A model generated the notes under the pieces. That model did no database searches, had not been told where the DNA came from, and was given only the letters and a program-made list of their open reading frames with translations. 64,000 nucleotides of DNA from positions 8,249,501 to 8,313,500 of the forward strand of contig NZ_AP018365.1 of assembly GCF_016756395.1 (NCBI RefSeq), read 5' to 3'. A program made the translations under genes and the position numbers. Shown one piece after another: positions 1 through 9,194 of the stretch. Position 1 is the stretch's first letter; every line of letters begins with the position of its first letter. This DNA comes from Streptomyces sp. SN-593. Lineage in GTDB: Bacteria; Actinomycetota; Actinomycetes; Streptomycetales; Streptomycetaceae.

Positions 1-1
1 C

Positions 2-976
2 GGCGAGGCCGACTCCAACGTGCCGCAGATCCTGCGCGGCCACTTCACCACCGTCGAGATCCTGCGGCACGCCGAGGACCAGGAGACCGCGGCCCACTGG
101 CTGCGCAAGGTCGCCGCCGGCGCCGTCTTCGGAAACGCGCAGTCGGAACACGGCGGACCGGCGTTCGAGACCACGACGAGAGTCGAGTCCGTCGACGGGC
201 GGCACCTCGTGTCGGGGACGAAGTTCTACTCGACGGGGTCACTGTACGCCGACTACATCCGCGTCGCGGTCGCGGACGACGAGGGCAACCGCTGGTTCGC
301 CGTCGTACCCGCCCGGCACCCCGGCGTCGCCCACCTCGACGACTGGGACGGCGTCGGACAGCGCCTGACGGGCAGCGGCACGACGGTCTTCGACCGGGTG
401 CCCGTCGCGGACCACGGCGAACTCGGCCGCTACAAGGAGGACCTGCGCTCGCTCAACTCCTTCGTGCAGCTCGTGCACCTGGCCAACCTGACGGGCATCG
501 CCCGCAGCCTGGTGGCCGAGACCGCCGCCGTGGTGCGGGCTCGCAGCCGCACCAGTCTCCACGCCCTGTCCGACCAGGCCGCCTCGGACCCCGACGTACT
601 CGGCGTGATCGGGCGCCTGTACGCACACCGGTTCACCGCCGACGCCGTGCTGCGCCAGGTGTCCGAGGCACTCCAGAGCGCCGAGGCCGCCGACACCCCC
701 GACGCCTTCGCCCAGGCCTACATCGAGACCTCGGCCGCGCAGGTCGCGCTCGTCGACACCGTTCTGGAGGCCGCCAACCTCGCCTTCCACGCCGGTGGTT
801 CCTCCGCCGTGCGCGAGCGGGCCCACCTGGACCGCCACTGGCGCAACGCCCGCACGCTCGCCTCGCACAACCCCGTCGTCTACAAGCCCCGGGTGATCGG
901 CGACTTCGTCGTCAACGGAGCCGGCCCCGTCAACGGCTACGACCGGGGTCGCGCCTCCGCGGCCGCCGGCAACTGA
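2..976 (+). CDS. DszC/SfnB-like flavin monooxygenase of acyl-CoA dehydrogenase fold (5' truncated)
   Basis: The frame is open from the left edge, so the start lies outside the window. About 324 codons remain of a family that is usually near 400. The visible part has the beta-domain (KFYSTGSLYADYIRVA), the SGTTVFD strand, and the C-terminal helical domain ending in DRHWRNARTLASHNP. That last motif marks DszC/SfnB-type enzymes, which use the acyl-CoA dehydrogenase fold for FMNH2-dependent oxygenation of sulfur compounds rather than acyl-CoA oxidation. It lies 9 bp before an NtaA-type monooxygenase and so heads or continues an operon. The oxygenase reading is inferred from family and neighbours; substrate is unknown. 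Confidence 0.85.
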   Translation, partial: GEADSNVPQILRGHFTTVEILRHAEDQETAAHWLRKVAAGAVFGNAQSEHGGPAFETTTRVESVDGRHLVSGTKFYSTGSLYADYIRVAVADDEGNRWFAVVPARHPGVAHLDDWDGVGQRLTGSGTTVFDRVPVADHGELGRYKEDLRSLNSFVQLVHLANLTGIARSLVAETAAVVRARSRTSLHALSDQAASDPDVLGVIGRLYAHRFTADAVLRQVSEALQSAEAADTPDAFAQAYIETSAAQVALVDTVLEAANLAFHAGGSSAVRERAHLDRHWRNARTLASHNPVVYKPRVIGDFVVNGAGPVNGYDRGRASAAAGN

Positions 977-985
977 GAGGTCCGC

Positions 986-2233
986 ATGGCCAAGCAGCTC
1001 CACATCAACGTCAACATCCTCAACTCCGGTGTCTTCGGCGGCGCCTGGCGCCTGCCGGGCAGCGACGCGCTCGCCGCCTACTCGATCGACCACTACACCT
1101 CGATCGCCGAGAAGGCCGAGGAGGCCGCCCTCGACGCCGTGTTCCTGGCCGACGGCCCGGTCATCGAGCCGATCATCCGGCACCGTCCCGGCAACAGCTT
1201 CGAGCCCTCGACCGTGCTGGCGCGCATCGCCGCCCGGACCTCGCGCATCGGCCTCATCGGCACCCTCTCCTCCAGCTACAACGACCCCGCCGAACTGGCC
1301 CGCCGGATCGGGGACCTCGACCACGTCAGCGGCGGCCGGGTCGGCTGGAACGTCGTGACCACGGCCGGCGCCGCCGCCGCCCGCAACTTCGGCCGCGACG
1401 AGGAGCCCGAGCACGCGCTGCGCTACCGCCGCGCCGGCGACTTCACCGAGCGCGTCGTGCGCCAGTGGGCCGCCCGCGAGGAGTTCACCTCACCGCAGGG
1501 CCGACCCGTGGTGGTGCAGGCCGGCGGGTCGCGCGACGGCAGGCGGCTCGCCTCCCGGGTCGGCGAGGTCGTCTTCTCCGCCGCCCAGGACATCGACGAG
1601 GCCAAGTCCTTCCGTGACGAGATCCGCGCCGGCACCGCCGAGTTCGGGCGCCGCCCGGAGGACGTCGTGATCCTGCCCGGCCTCTCCACCGTGGTCGGCA
1701 GCACCGAGCAGGAGGCACGCGAACGCCGCGAACTGCTCGACGACCTGCTGCCGCTGGCGTACGGCCGGACCCGGCTCGCGGGCCAGCTCGGCTTCCCGCT
1801 CGACGACCTCGACCTCGACCGGCCGATTCCGCGGGAGCTGCTGACCGACCCGGACGAGGCCGGCGGTTCGCAGAGCTTCTACAGAATCGTGCGCGCGATC
1901 ATCGAGAGCGAGCATCCGACGCTGCGCCAACTGCTGCGCCGGCTCTCGGGCAGCAGCGGCCACCGCATCGTCGTCGGCACACCCGAGCAGATCGCCGACG
2001 ACATCGAGCACTGGTTCCGCTACGGCGCCGCCGACGGCTTCAACATCATGCCCGACGTCCTGCCGTCCGGCTTCGACCACTTCGTCGACGGTGTGGTCCC
2101 CGAACTCCGGCGCCGCGGCCTGTTCCGCAAGGAGTACGAGGCGGACACGCTGCGCGGCCACCTCGGCTTCCCGATCCCGCCGGCCCCCATCGCCTTCGAC
2201 GTGTCCGAGCAGGCGCTCGCGACCGCACGCTGA
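986..2233 (+). CDS. NtaA/SnaA/DszA-type FMN-dependent monooxygenase
   Basis: This is a 415-aa luciferase-like TIM-barrel flavoprotein. It opens with strand 1 (LHINVNILNSGVFGGAWRLP) and continues with the HYTSIAEKAEEAALDAVFLA helix. The flavin and phosphate region contains ISGGR-like VSGGRVGWNVVTTAG. The C-terminal GAADGFNIMPDVLPSG and RRRGLFRKEYE segments are typical of the NtaA/DszA subgroup, which needs reduced FMN from a separate reductase. An SD-like GAGAGGT stretch lies before the ATG. The family oxidises amine, sulfone or sulfide substrates (nitrilotriacetate, dibenzothiophene sulfone). The partner reductase here may be the SsuE-like gene at 16.5 kb. Substrate is not predictable. Confidence 0.92.
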   Translation: MAKQLHINVNILNSGVFGGAWRLPGSDALAAYSIDHYTSIAEKAEEAALDAVFLADGPVIEPIIRHRPGNSFEPSTVLARIAARTSRIGLIGTLSSSYNDPAELARRIGDLDHVSGGRVGWNVVTTAGAAAARNFGRDEEPEHALRYRRAGDFTERVVRQWAAREEFTSPQGRPVVVQAGGSRDGRRLASRVGEVVFSAAQDIDEAKSFRDEIRAGTAEFGRRPEDVVILPGLSTVVGSTEQEARERRELLDDLLPLAYGRTRLAGQLGFPLDDLDLDRPIPRELLTDPDEAGGSQSFYRIVRAIIESEHPTLRQLLRRLSGSSGHRIVVGTPEQIADDIEHWFRYGAADGFNIMPDVLPSGFDHFVDGVVPELRRRGLFRKEYEADTLRGHLGFPIPPAPIAFDVSEQALATAR

Positions 2234-2251
2234 GCCAGGAGAGAACACCTG

Positions 2252-3166
2252 ATGAGCATCGTCATCGTCGGTCTCGCGATCGGCAGCACCATCCCGCTCC
2301 CGGAGGCCGCCGACATCACGAAGGCCGCCGCGGACGCCGGGGTCACCGCGATCCGCGTCCAGGACGGCGCGCCGGGCCGGACCCTGGACGCCTCCGTCGT
2401 CGCCTCGTACCTGGCCGGTACGAAGACCGCGCCGGGGCCGGGCCCCGGGTGGATCCTGGAGGCGTCGACGAACGGCAACGCGCCGACGAACCTCGCGCGC
2501 CGCGCGAACTCGCTCGACCGGGCCACCGGCGGGCGTGCGGCGCTCGCCCTGCGCGCCGGCGACGGCGACGAGGTCAGCGACCCGGTCGCCCCGCGGCCGG
2601 GCGGGGACCGGTCGGCTCGCTGGGACGAGTACGCCCGGATACTCAAGGGCCTGTGGACGTCCTTCCCGGCCGCCGCGCTCGTCGGCGACCAGGACGGCGA
2701 GGTCTTCGCCGAGCACACCCTCATCAGGCCGATCGACTTCGAGGGCGACTACTACCGGGTGGCCGGGCCGCTGGACGGCCCCGCCTCGCCCCAGGGCGGC
2801 CCGCTGCTCGTCGCGGACGATCCGGACATCCTCGGATGGGACGTCGTCGCCCGCAGCGCCGACGTGGTCGTCGTCGACCCCGAGGCGGCGCCGACGGCCG
2901 GCGCCGACCTGTCCGCCGCGCTGGCGCGGGCGGGCCGGCCGCGCCAGGACGTCGCGCTGCTGGTCCGCGTCGATGCGGCCGGGCCGCGGGCGGTGACGGC
3001 CGACCTGTCGGCCTTCGTGGCCGAACACGAGCTGGACGGCGTCGAGTTCACACCCGCGGGCGGCAAGGACGACGTGCTCGCCCTGATCACCGGTGTCGTG
3101 CCGACGCTCGCCCCGAGCACCGGCGAGACCCTGCGCGGCGCCTTCTCGCTGCCGCATCCGGCCTGA
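2252..3166 (+). CDS. Short LLM-class (luciferase-like) flavin oxidoreductase
   Basis: The protein is 304 aa, shorter than its neighbours. It carries a recognisable but divergent luciferase-like barrel: VTAIRVQDG early, an ARRANSLDRATGGRAALAL segment equivalent to the LDHLSGGR helix, and PLLVADDPDILGW in place of the usual flavin-side loop. It starts 18 bp after the previous stop with CAGGAGAG as the ribosome site, so it is co-translated in the same operon. The divergence of the flavin loops leaves open whether it is an active oxygenase, a reductase or an accessory subunit. Confidence 0.82.
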   Translation: MSIVIVGLAIGSTIPLPEAADITKAAADAGVTAIRVQDGAPGRTLDASVVASYLAGTKTAPGPGPGWILEASTNGNAPTNLARRANSLDRATGGRAALALRAGDGDEVSDPVAPRPGGDRSARWDEYARILKGLWTSFPAAALVGDQDGEVFAEHTLIRPIDFEGDYYRVAGPLDGPASPQGGPLLVADDPDILGWDVVARSADVVVVDPEAAPTAGADLSAALARAGRPRQDVALLVRVDAAGPRAVTADLSAFVAEHELDGVEFTPAGGKDDVLALITGVVPTLAPSTGETLRGAFSLPHPA

Positions 3167-3281
3167 CCGGTCCACGGATCGCCTGCGGCGGCCGCCGGCC
3201 GCCCGAGGCGCCGCGACCCGCACCACCACGATCCCCACCCGTCCGACGAGGACCCGACGCACAGTTCAGGAGGTGCGACTG

Positions 3282-4427
3282 ATGCCGGCCCGAGCAGCCA
3301 CCGCGGCCACGAGCGCCACCGCGGCCCAGAGCGCCGCCGCGGCGGTCGACGCCGCCGACGGGCAGCCGCTGGTGGCGCGCACGAAGGAGTACGCCCTGGA
3401 GCAGCTTGCCCCCGCGGCGCTCCGGACCGACCGCGAGCGCGTCTCACGGGAGACCGTCGAAGACCTCCGCGGCCTGGGGCTGCTCAACCACCTGGCGCCG
3501 CCGCGGTTCGGCGGCGCCGGCCTCGACCGCTACGCCGACCGCCGGCTGCACGAGGTGCTCGCCTACGCCGACCTCAACGTCTGGCTCGTCTGGGCCCAGC
3601 ACGCCCCGACCGTCGCGCGGATCGCGGGCACGCCGCGTTCCGCGGCCGGCGGCACCCACCCCCTGGTCGAACCCGTGCTGCGGGGCACGATGCTGATCGG
3701 CGCGGCACTCAGCGACGTGCGCCGCTATCCGACCGGCAACCTGACCGCGCGGCGCTCCCGCGACGGATGGGTCTTCAACGGCACGGTCTCGTGGCTGAGC
3801 GGTTGGGGCCTCAACGAGGCCGTGGCCCTGGCCGCGGTGGACCCGGAGTCCGAAGACGTCGTCCTGGCCCTCATACCGGTCGACGAGCACTTCCGCGCGA
3901 CGCCGCTGGCGCTCCAGGCGGTGTCAGGAAGCCGCACCGAGCGTGTCGGCGTCCTCGACGCGGTCGTCCCGGACGCCTACGTGCTTGCCGTGAGGCCCCT
4001 GGCCGACTGGCGGCACGACGACATCTCGACCGCGGGCAACGCCGGCCCGCAGTTCTTCGGGCTCGGTCGGCGCATCCTCGACGAGATCGCCGACGAACCG
4101 CACGGTACCGGCGTCGCCGACGCCTGGCGGCCTTACCTGCGGGGCCTGCGGGCCCGGGTCTACGAGCTGGCGGACGCCGTGCTCGACGGCGGCGATCCCG
4201 ACGCGTCGCTCCCGGAGCGGCTCTCGCTCAAGGTCCGCGCCCGCGAGGCTCTGACCACGCTCAGCCGCGCACTCGTGGTGGCCCGCGCAGGCCGGGGACT
4301 GGTCGCGGACGACACCGCGCAACTGCACGCCCGCTCCGCCTTGTTCCTCCAGGTACAGGGCCAGACCAGGACCGAGCGCGCCGCGCAGCTCGACTCGGTC
4401 GCCGACAGCGTTCCACGGCTCCCCTGA
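3282..4427 (+). CDS. Acyl-CoA dehydrogenase-fold flavoprotein
   Basis: The ATG at 3282 was chosen because it follows a strong AGGAGGTG site. Upstream in-frame sequence has no family similarity. The product is 381 aa. It has the N-terminal helical domain (LRGLGLLNHLAPPRFGGAGL), a beta domain (GWVFNGTVSWLSGWGLNEAV) and the C-terminal helical bundle (EALTTLSRALVVARAGRGL). It lacks the RHWRNART motif found in the paralogues at 2-976 and 7932-9167, so it belongs to a different branch and may do different chemistry on the same pathway. It sits in the middle of the flavin-enzyme operon. Confidence 0.87.
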   Translation: MPARAATAATSATAAQSAAAAVDAADGQPLVARTKEYALEQLAPAALRTDRERVSRETVEDLRGLGLLNHLAPPRFGGAGLDRYADRRLHEVLAYADLNVWLVWAQHAPTVARIAGTPRSAAGGTHPLVEPVLRGTMLIGAALSDVRRYPTGNLTARRSRDGWVFNGTVSWLSGWGLNEAVALAAVDPESEDVVLALIPVDEHFRATPLALQAVSGSRTERVGVLDAVVPDAYVLAVRPLADWRHDDISTAGNAGPQFFGLGRRILDEIADEPHGTGVADAWRPYLRGLRARVYELADAVLDGGDPDASLPERLSLKVRAREALTTLSRALVVARAGRGLVADDTAQLHARSALFLQVQGQTRTERAAQLDSVADSVPRLP

Positions 4428-4478
4428 GGAGTCACCCCGGCCAGTCCACCAGCAACCGGTACGAAACGGGACACCGAC

Positions 4479-5567
4479 ATGAGCTACCTGTGGTACATAC
4501 CCAACCAGATCGAGCCCGGCCACCGGGGCGACGACACGAGCGAGCGCGAGGGCTGGGGCACACTCGACCACTCCACCGACCTGGCCCGCACCGCCGAGGA
4601 CCACGGCTGGGAGGGCGCGCTGCTGGGCACCGGCTGGGGCCGCCCCGACACGTTCACGCTGGGCGCCGCGCTGGCCGCCCGCACCACGACCTTCAAACCG
4701 CTGATCGCGGTGCGGCCCGGCTACTGGCAGCCCGCGCACTTCGCGAGCTCCGCCGCCACGCTCGACCACCTGAGCGGCGGGCGCGTGCTCGTCAACATCG
4801 TCAGCGGCCTCGACAACCTCGCGGCCTACGGCGACTACACCACCGACCCGGCCAACCGCTACGAGCGCACCCGGGAGTTCGTCCAGTTGGTCCGGCGCCT
4901 GTGGACAGAGGAGAACGTCACCTACAAGGGCGAGCACTTCGCCGTCGACGGCTCCACCGTGCTGCCGCACCCCTACGGCCACCCCGACCGGCACCCCACT
5001 CTCTACTTCGGCGGTGCGTCCGAGCCCGCCGAGCGGGTGTCCGCCGCCGAGGCGGACGTGCAACTGTTCTGGGGCGAGCCGCTGGAGGGCCTGGCCGGAC
5101 GCATCGAGCGGCTGAAGAAGCTGGAGGCCAGGGCCGAGCACCGGCACAAGCCGCTGGAGTTCGGCCTGCGCATCACCACGCTCGTCCGCGACAGCACCGA
5201 GGAGGCGTGGCGCGACGCCGAGGCCAAGGTCGCCGGCATGGCCGAGAAGGCCGTGGACGGCCGTCCCGGCGATGCCGCCGTCGGCAACCGAGGGACCGCG
5301 GTGGGCCAGCGGCGTCTGCTCGAACTCGCCGAGCGCGGCGAGGTGCTCGACACCTGCCTCTACACCACGCCGGGCACGGTGGGCGGCGGCGGAGCGGGTA
5401 CCACCTGGCTGGTCGGTTCGGCCGACGAGGTCGCGCAGGCACTCCAGCGCTACCGCGAGCTCGGCATCTCCCACTTCATCCTGTCGGACACGCCCTACAA
5501 GCAGGAGATCATCCGCCTCGGCGACGAACTGCTGCCCAGGCTCCGCGCACAGGAGAGCACCCGATGA
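4479..5567 (+). CDS. SsuD/SfnG-like FMNH2-dependent alkanesulfonate or sulfone monooxygenase
   Basis: This is a 362-aa luciferase-like protein that begins LWYIPNQIEPGHRGDD and has LDHLSGGRVLVNIVSGLD. The SsuD-type C-terminal segment AGTTWLVGSADEVAQAL precedes ISHFILSDTPYKQEI. SsuD enzymes use FMNH2 and O2 to cleave C-S bonds of alkanesulfonates and release sulfite. SfnG does the related step on dimethylsulfone. Its stop overlaps the next ATG (ATGA), which implies translational coupling to the nitroreductase. Of the monooxygenases here it gives the clearest sulfur signal. The exact substrate is inferred only. Confidence 0.88.
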   Translation: MSYLWYIPNQIEPGHRGDDTSEREGWGTLDHSTDLARTAEDHGWEGALLGTGWGRPDTFTLGAALAARTTTFKPLIAVRPGYWQPAHFASSAATLDHLSGGRVLVNIVSGLDNLAAYGDYTTDPANRYERTREFVQLVRRLWTEENVTYKGEHFAVDGSTVLPHPYGHPDRHPTLYFGGASEPAERVSAAEADVQLFWGEPLEGLAGRIERLKKLEARAEHRHKPLEFGLRITTLVRDSTEEAWRDAEAKVAGMAEKAVDGRPGDAAVGNRGTAVGQRRLLELAERGEVLDTCLYTTPGTVGGGGAGTTWLVGSADEVAQALQRYRELGISHFILSDTPYKQEIIRLGDELLPRLRAQESTR

Positions 5568-6439
5568 GCGCCGGCCCCGCCCCGATCCTCCTCCCGGAAG
5601 CGACCCCGAGCGCCATGATCCGCACCGATGCCGCGACGACCAGTGCGGCAGGTATCCGCTACGGCGACCCCGACGTCGTCCTCCGCGCGACGTCGCCGGT
5701 CATCGAGCACCAGCTCCGGCACCGCTCGGTGCGCGAGTTCCTGCCGACGCCCGTCACCGAGGAGGAACTGCGGGCCGTCGTGGCGGCGGCGTCGTCCGCG
5801 TCGACGTCCTCGAACCTCCAGGCATGGAGCGTCATCGCGGTGACCGACCCCGAGCGCAAGCGGCGGCTGTCTCACCTGGCGGCGCGGCAGAAGTTCATCA
5901 CCCAGGCGCCGTTGTTCCTGGTATGGGTGGCCGACCTCGACCGCCACCACCGCTTGGCGGAGCGCAACGGCAGGCCGCTGGACGCCACGGTCTACCTGGA
6001 ATCCACGCTGCTGGGCGTCATCGACACCGCGCTGGCCGCCCAGAACGCGGTCGTGGCGCTGGAATCACTCGGCCTGGGGTCGGTCTTCGTGGGCGCGGTG
6101 CGCAACCACCCCGCGCAGTTCGCCGTCGAACTGGGCCTGCCGCCGCACAGCGTGGCCGTCTTCGGGCTCGCGGTCGGGCACCCCGACCCCGCCGAGGACG
6201 CCGACGTCAAACCCCGCCTGCCGCAGAGCGCCGTACTGCACCGCGAGACCTACGACGCCGGCCGGGCCGACACCGACCTGCCGGCGTACGACGAGCGCCT
6301 GGCCGCCTACAACCGGGCGCACGGACTCACCGGCGCGTGGACGGAACGCATCCTGCGCCGGCTCGCCGGTGCCGCCGACCTGGCCGGACGCGACACGCTG
6401 CGCGACAGCCTCGAACGCCGCGGCCTGCCCTCCCGCTGA
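5564..6439 (+). CDS. NfsA/nitroreductase-family FMN oxidoreductase
   Basis: This 291-aa nitroreductase-fold protein starts at the ATG that overlaps the previous stop. Markers are HRSVREFLPTPVTEEELR (the FMN-binding RSVR region), SSNLQAWSVIAVTD, a central ALAAQNAVVALESLGLGSVF helix, and a GLAVGHPDPAEDADVKPRLP loop. Together they resemble the NfsA group, which reduces flavins, nitro groups or quinones with NADPH. Within a cluster rich in FMNH2-dependent monooxygenases it could supply reduced flavin or reduce a pathway intermediate. The C-terminal extension past the core (about 40 residues) is Arg-rich and ends LRDSLERRGLPSR. Confidence 0.88.
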   Translation: MSAGPAPILLPEATPSAMIRTDAATTSAAGIRYGDPDVVLRATSPVIEHQLRHRSVREFLPTPVTEEELRAVVAAASSASTSSNLQAWSVIAVTDPERKRRLSHLAARQKFITQAPLFLVWVADLDRHHRLAERNGRPLDATVYLESTLLGVIDTALAAQNAVVALESLGLGSVFVGAVRNHPAQFAVELGLPPHSVAVFGLAVGHPDPAEDADVKPRLPQSAVLHRETYDAGRADTDLPAYDERLAAYNRAHGLTGAWTERILRRLAGAADLAGRDTLRDSLERRGLPSR

Positions 6440-6496
6440 ACCACCGTCCCGGGCCCCTCGTCCCCCCGTTCCCGGGCCAACCATCCGGAGCCTTCC

Positions 6497-7858
6497 ATGA
6501 GCAGCGACCAGTTCCACCTCAACTTCTCCCTGATGTCGCCCGGCCACTACCGCGCCGCCTGGCGGCTGGCCGACGCCGACCCGTACGCCTACCTGGACGT
6601 CGACCACTACGTGCACCTGGCGAAGATCGCCGAAGCGGCCGGCATCGACGCCTTGTTCCAGGGGGACAGCCCCGCGCTCGGGCCCGACGTCGCCACCGGA
6701 ACCTCCGGCGGCCTCGACGGGTTCACCCTGCTGGCGGTGATCGCCGGCGCCACCGAGCGGATCGGCCTGCTGCCGACCGTCTCGACGACCTACAGCACGC
6801 CCTACAGCCTGGCCCGGCGCTTCCAGACCCTCGACCACCTCACCAGGGGCCGCGCCGCGCTCAACGTGGTGACCACCGGCAACCCGGCGGCAGCCGCGAA
6901 CTTCGGGGCGTCCGCCCACCCCGACCGCGACGTCCGCTACCGCCGCGCGCACGAGTTCCTCGACGTCATCACGCGGCTGTGGGAGTCGTGGGAACCCGAC
7001 GCGATCGTCGCGGACAAGGCCACCGGCCAGTTCGGCGACCGCAGCCGCATCCACGCCATCGACCACCACGGCGAGTTCTTCGACGTCGCCGGCCCGCTGC
7101 CGGTGCCCACCTCGCCGCAGGTCCGCCCCGTCGTCTCCCAGGCGGGTGAGACGCCGGCCGGCCTGGAACTCGCCGCCGAGTACGCCGACGTGGTGTTCGC
7201 CGCCGGCCACACCGTCGCCAAGGCCAGGGCCTCGCGTGACGACGTCCGCGCACGCGCGCGGGCACACGGCCGCGACGCCGACGCCGTCAAGTACTCGCTC
7301 GGCCTCATCGTGCTGGTGGGTACCGATCAGGAGGACGCCGAGCGCCGGCACGACGAACTCGACGCCACGCTGCCCCCGATCGAGTACCTCGTCTCGGCGG
7401 TGCTGTCCTCGCTCGGCCTGCCGGCCGACGCGTTCGGCCCCGACGACGTGATCCGGCTGGAGGACGTGCCGGCCGAGCCGAACCTCAGGGCCTTCTCGGT
7501 CGGCACGTACAACAACGCGCGCGCGGTGCTGGCCGAGGGCCCGCGCACGCTGCGCGAACTGGTGGCCCACACCGCGGGCATCGGGACCCACCGGTTGCTC
7601 GTCGGTTCGCCCGAGCACATCGCCGACGACCTGGAGTCGTGGTGGCGCCAAGGAGCCGCCGACGGCTTCACGGTGATGTTCGCCGACACGCGCGTCGACC
7701 TCGAACGCTTCGCCACCCTCGTGGTGCCGATCCTCAAGGAGCGCGGCCTGTTCCACCGGGAGTACCCGCAAGGCACCCTGCGCGACCGTCTCGGCCTGCC
7801 GGTGCCCGCCGCCCGTTCGGCCGGCCGCCGCCCCGTCGCGAGTCCGGCCGGCAGGTGA
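6497..7858 (+). CDS. NtaA/SnaA/DszA-type FMN-dependent monooxygenase (second copy)
   Basis: The 453-aa protein is a paralogue of the gene at 986-2233. It has FHLNFSLMSPGHYRAAWRL at the N-terminus, LDHLTRGRAALNVVTTGNP in the core, and the closing GAADGFTVMFADTRVDLERF and KERGLFHREYPQGTLRDR. The ATG follows GGAGCCTTCC at the usual distance. Two full-length NtaA-type enzymes in one cluster suggest successive oxygenations or different substrates. It depends on external FMNH2, as the family has no NADH site. A Pro/Arg-rich tail follows the barrel. Confidence 0.92.
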   Translation: MSSDQFHLNFSLMSPGHYRAAWRLADADPYAYLDVDHYVHLAKIAEAAGIDALFQGDSPALGPDVATGTSGGLDGFTLLAVIAGATERIGLLPTVSTTYSTPYSLARRFQTLDHLTRGRAALNVVTTGNPAAAANFGASAHPDRDVRYRRAHEFLDVITRLWESWEPDAIVADKATGQFGDRSRIHAIDHHGEFFDVAGPLPVPTSPQVRPVVSQAGETPAGLELAAEYADVVFAAGHTVAKARASRDDVRARARAHGRDADAVKYSLGLIVLVGTDQEDAERRHDELDATLPPIEYLVSAVLSSLGLPADAFGPDDVIRLEDVPAEPNLRAFSVGTYNNARAVLAEGPRTLRELVAHTAGIGTHRLLVGSPEHIADDLESWWRQGAADGFTVMFADTRVDLERFATLVVPILKERGLFHREYPQGTLRDRLGLPVPAARSAGRRPVASPAGR

Positions 7859-7931
7859 CCGCGATCCACGACGGTCATCCGCCCCCCGGGCCGCTCGACG
7901 AAGCCCGTTGCACACCCCTCGGAAGGCTCTC

Positions 7932-9167
7932 ATGACTCTGGATGTGGCAGACGCCGTGCCGGAAAGCCCGTCGACTCCCGCCGAGCCGCTGACCATCCCC
8001 CGGCTGCGTCCCGCGATCGCGCCGATCCTCGCGCGACTGGCCGCCTCCGCCGCGCGGCGCGAGGAGACACGCGAACACCCCTTCGACGACGTACGCGCCC
8101 TGGCACGCGCGGGCGCCGCCCTGGCCGTGGTGCCGCGTGAGGAGGGCGGCGCGGGAGGCTCGCTGCGCGACGCCGTGGAGGTCGTCATCGAGATCGCGCG
8201 CGCCGACTCCAACGTCGCCCAGGCGCTGCGCGGCACGTTCATGGCCGCGTGGGCCGTGGTGTCCCGGCCGGACGCCCCCCACCGCGACGAGACACTGGGA
8301 CGGCTGCGGCGCGGACACATCCTCGCCGGCACCGGAAACGAGCGGAGCGGCGGCGCCAGCGGTTCGGTGAACACCACCGCCGTGCGCAGCGGCGACCACT
8401 GGGTGCTGAACGGCGAGAAGTACTACTCCACCGGCGGGCTGTACGCCGACTGGTTCGGCGGCACGGCGAGGACCCCCGAGGGAGCCGTCCTGCGCTTCAC
8501 GGTGCCGGTCGACCGCGAGGGCGTCCAACGCCTCGACGACTTCGACGCGGTCGGCCAGCGGCTCACCGCCAGCGGCACCACCCGCCTGACCGACGTCCTC
8601 GTCGGCGACGACGAGGCGATCCTCACCGACGGGAACGCCCCGGTCGCCGACAACCCGTGGCAGGGCAGCTACCCCCAACTGCACCTCGCGGCGATCGAGG
8701 CGGGCATCGCCGCCCGGGTCCTGGACGACGCGCTGTGGTGGGTGCGGGAGAAGGCCCGGCCCATCAAGCACAGTTCGGCCGACCGGAGCGTCGACGACCC
8801 GTACATCCGGCGCCGCGTCGGCGAGATGGCGGCGCATGCCCGTGCGGCGCGCTCGGCCGTCGTGCTCGCCGCGGAGGAACTCGACGAGGTGCGCGGCCTG
8901 CACGGCGAGGAAGCACACCGCGCCGGTGCCCGCGCCGCGGCCGCCGTCGCGGAGGCCGCGGTCGTCGCCGTCGACGCGGCGCTCTCGGCCGCGCCGCTGC
9001 TCTTCGACGTGGGGGGCGGCACCCTCACGGACCGCGAGTGGGGCTACGACCGCCACTGGCGGAACGCCCGCGTCGTCGCCAACCACAACCCCCGCGACTG
9101 GAAACTCGCCGTCGCCGGCGCCTACCGGCTCGGCGCCGCCGAACCCCCCACCACCGGCCTCTTCTGA
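7932..9167 (+). CDS. DszC/SfnB-like flavin monooxygenase of acyl-CoA dehydrogenase fold
   Basis: The ATG at 7932 follows GGAAGG and gives 411 aa. The domain order is complete: N-terminal helices (GGSLRDAVEVVIEIARADSN), beta domain (LNGEKYYSTGGLYADWF), SGTTRLTDVLVGDDE, and a C-terminal helical domain ending DRHWRNARVVANHNPRDW. The RHWRNAR motif is shared with the partial gene at the left edge and marks the DszC/SfnB branch, which hydroperoxidises flavin and oxygenates sulfur compounds. It follows an NtaA-type gene, repeating the order ACAD-fold plus NtaA seen at 2-2233. Confidence 0.9.
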   Translation: MTLDVADAVPESPSTPAEPLTIPRLRPAIAPILARLAASAARREETREHPFDDVRALARAGAALAVVPREEGGAGGSLRDAVEVVIEIARADSNVAQALRGTFMAAWAVVSRPDAPHRDETLGRLRRGHILAGTGNERSGGASGSVNTTAVRSGDHWVLNGEKYYSTGGLYADWFGGTARTPEGAVLRFTVPVDREGVQRLDDFDAVGQRLTASGTTRLTDVLVGDDEAILTDGNAPVADNPWQGSYPQLHLAAIEAGIAARVLDDALWWVREKARPIKHSSADRSVDDPYIRRRVGEMAAHARAARSAVVLAAEELDEVRGLHGEEAHRAGARAAAAVAEAAVVAVDAALSAAPLLFDVGGGTLTDREWGYDRHWRNARVVANHNPRDWKLAVAGAYRLGAAEPPTTGLF

Positions 9168-9194
9168 ACGCCCCCGAAAGGAACCGCGATACCC

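Noticed and set aside
986-7858. Dibenzothiophene dsz operon in the strict sense
   Set aside because: The gene set has DszA- and DszC-like proteins but no DszB desulfinase, and several extra paralogues. Naming it dsz would overstate the evidence.
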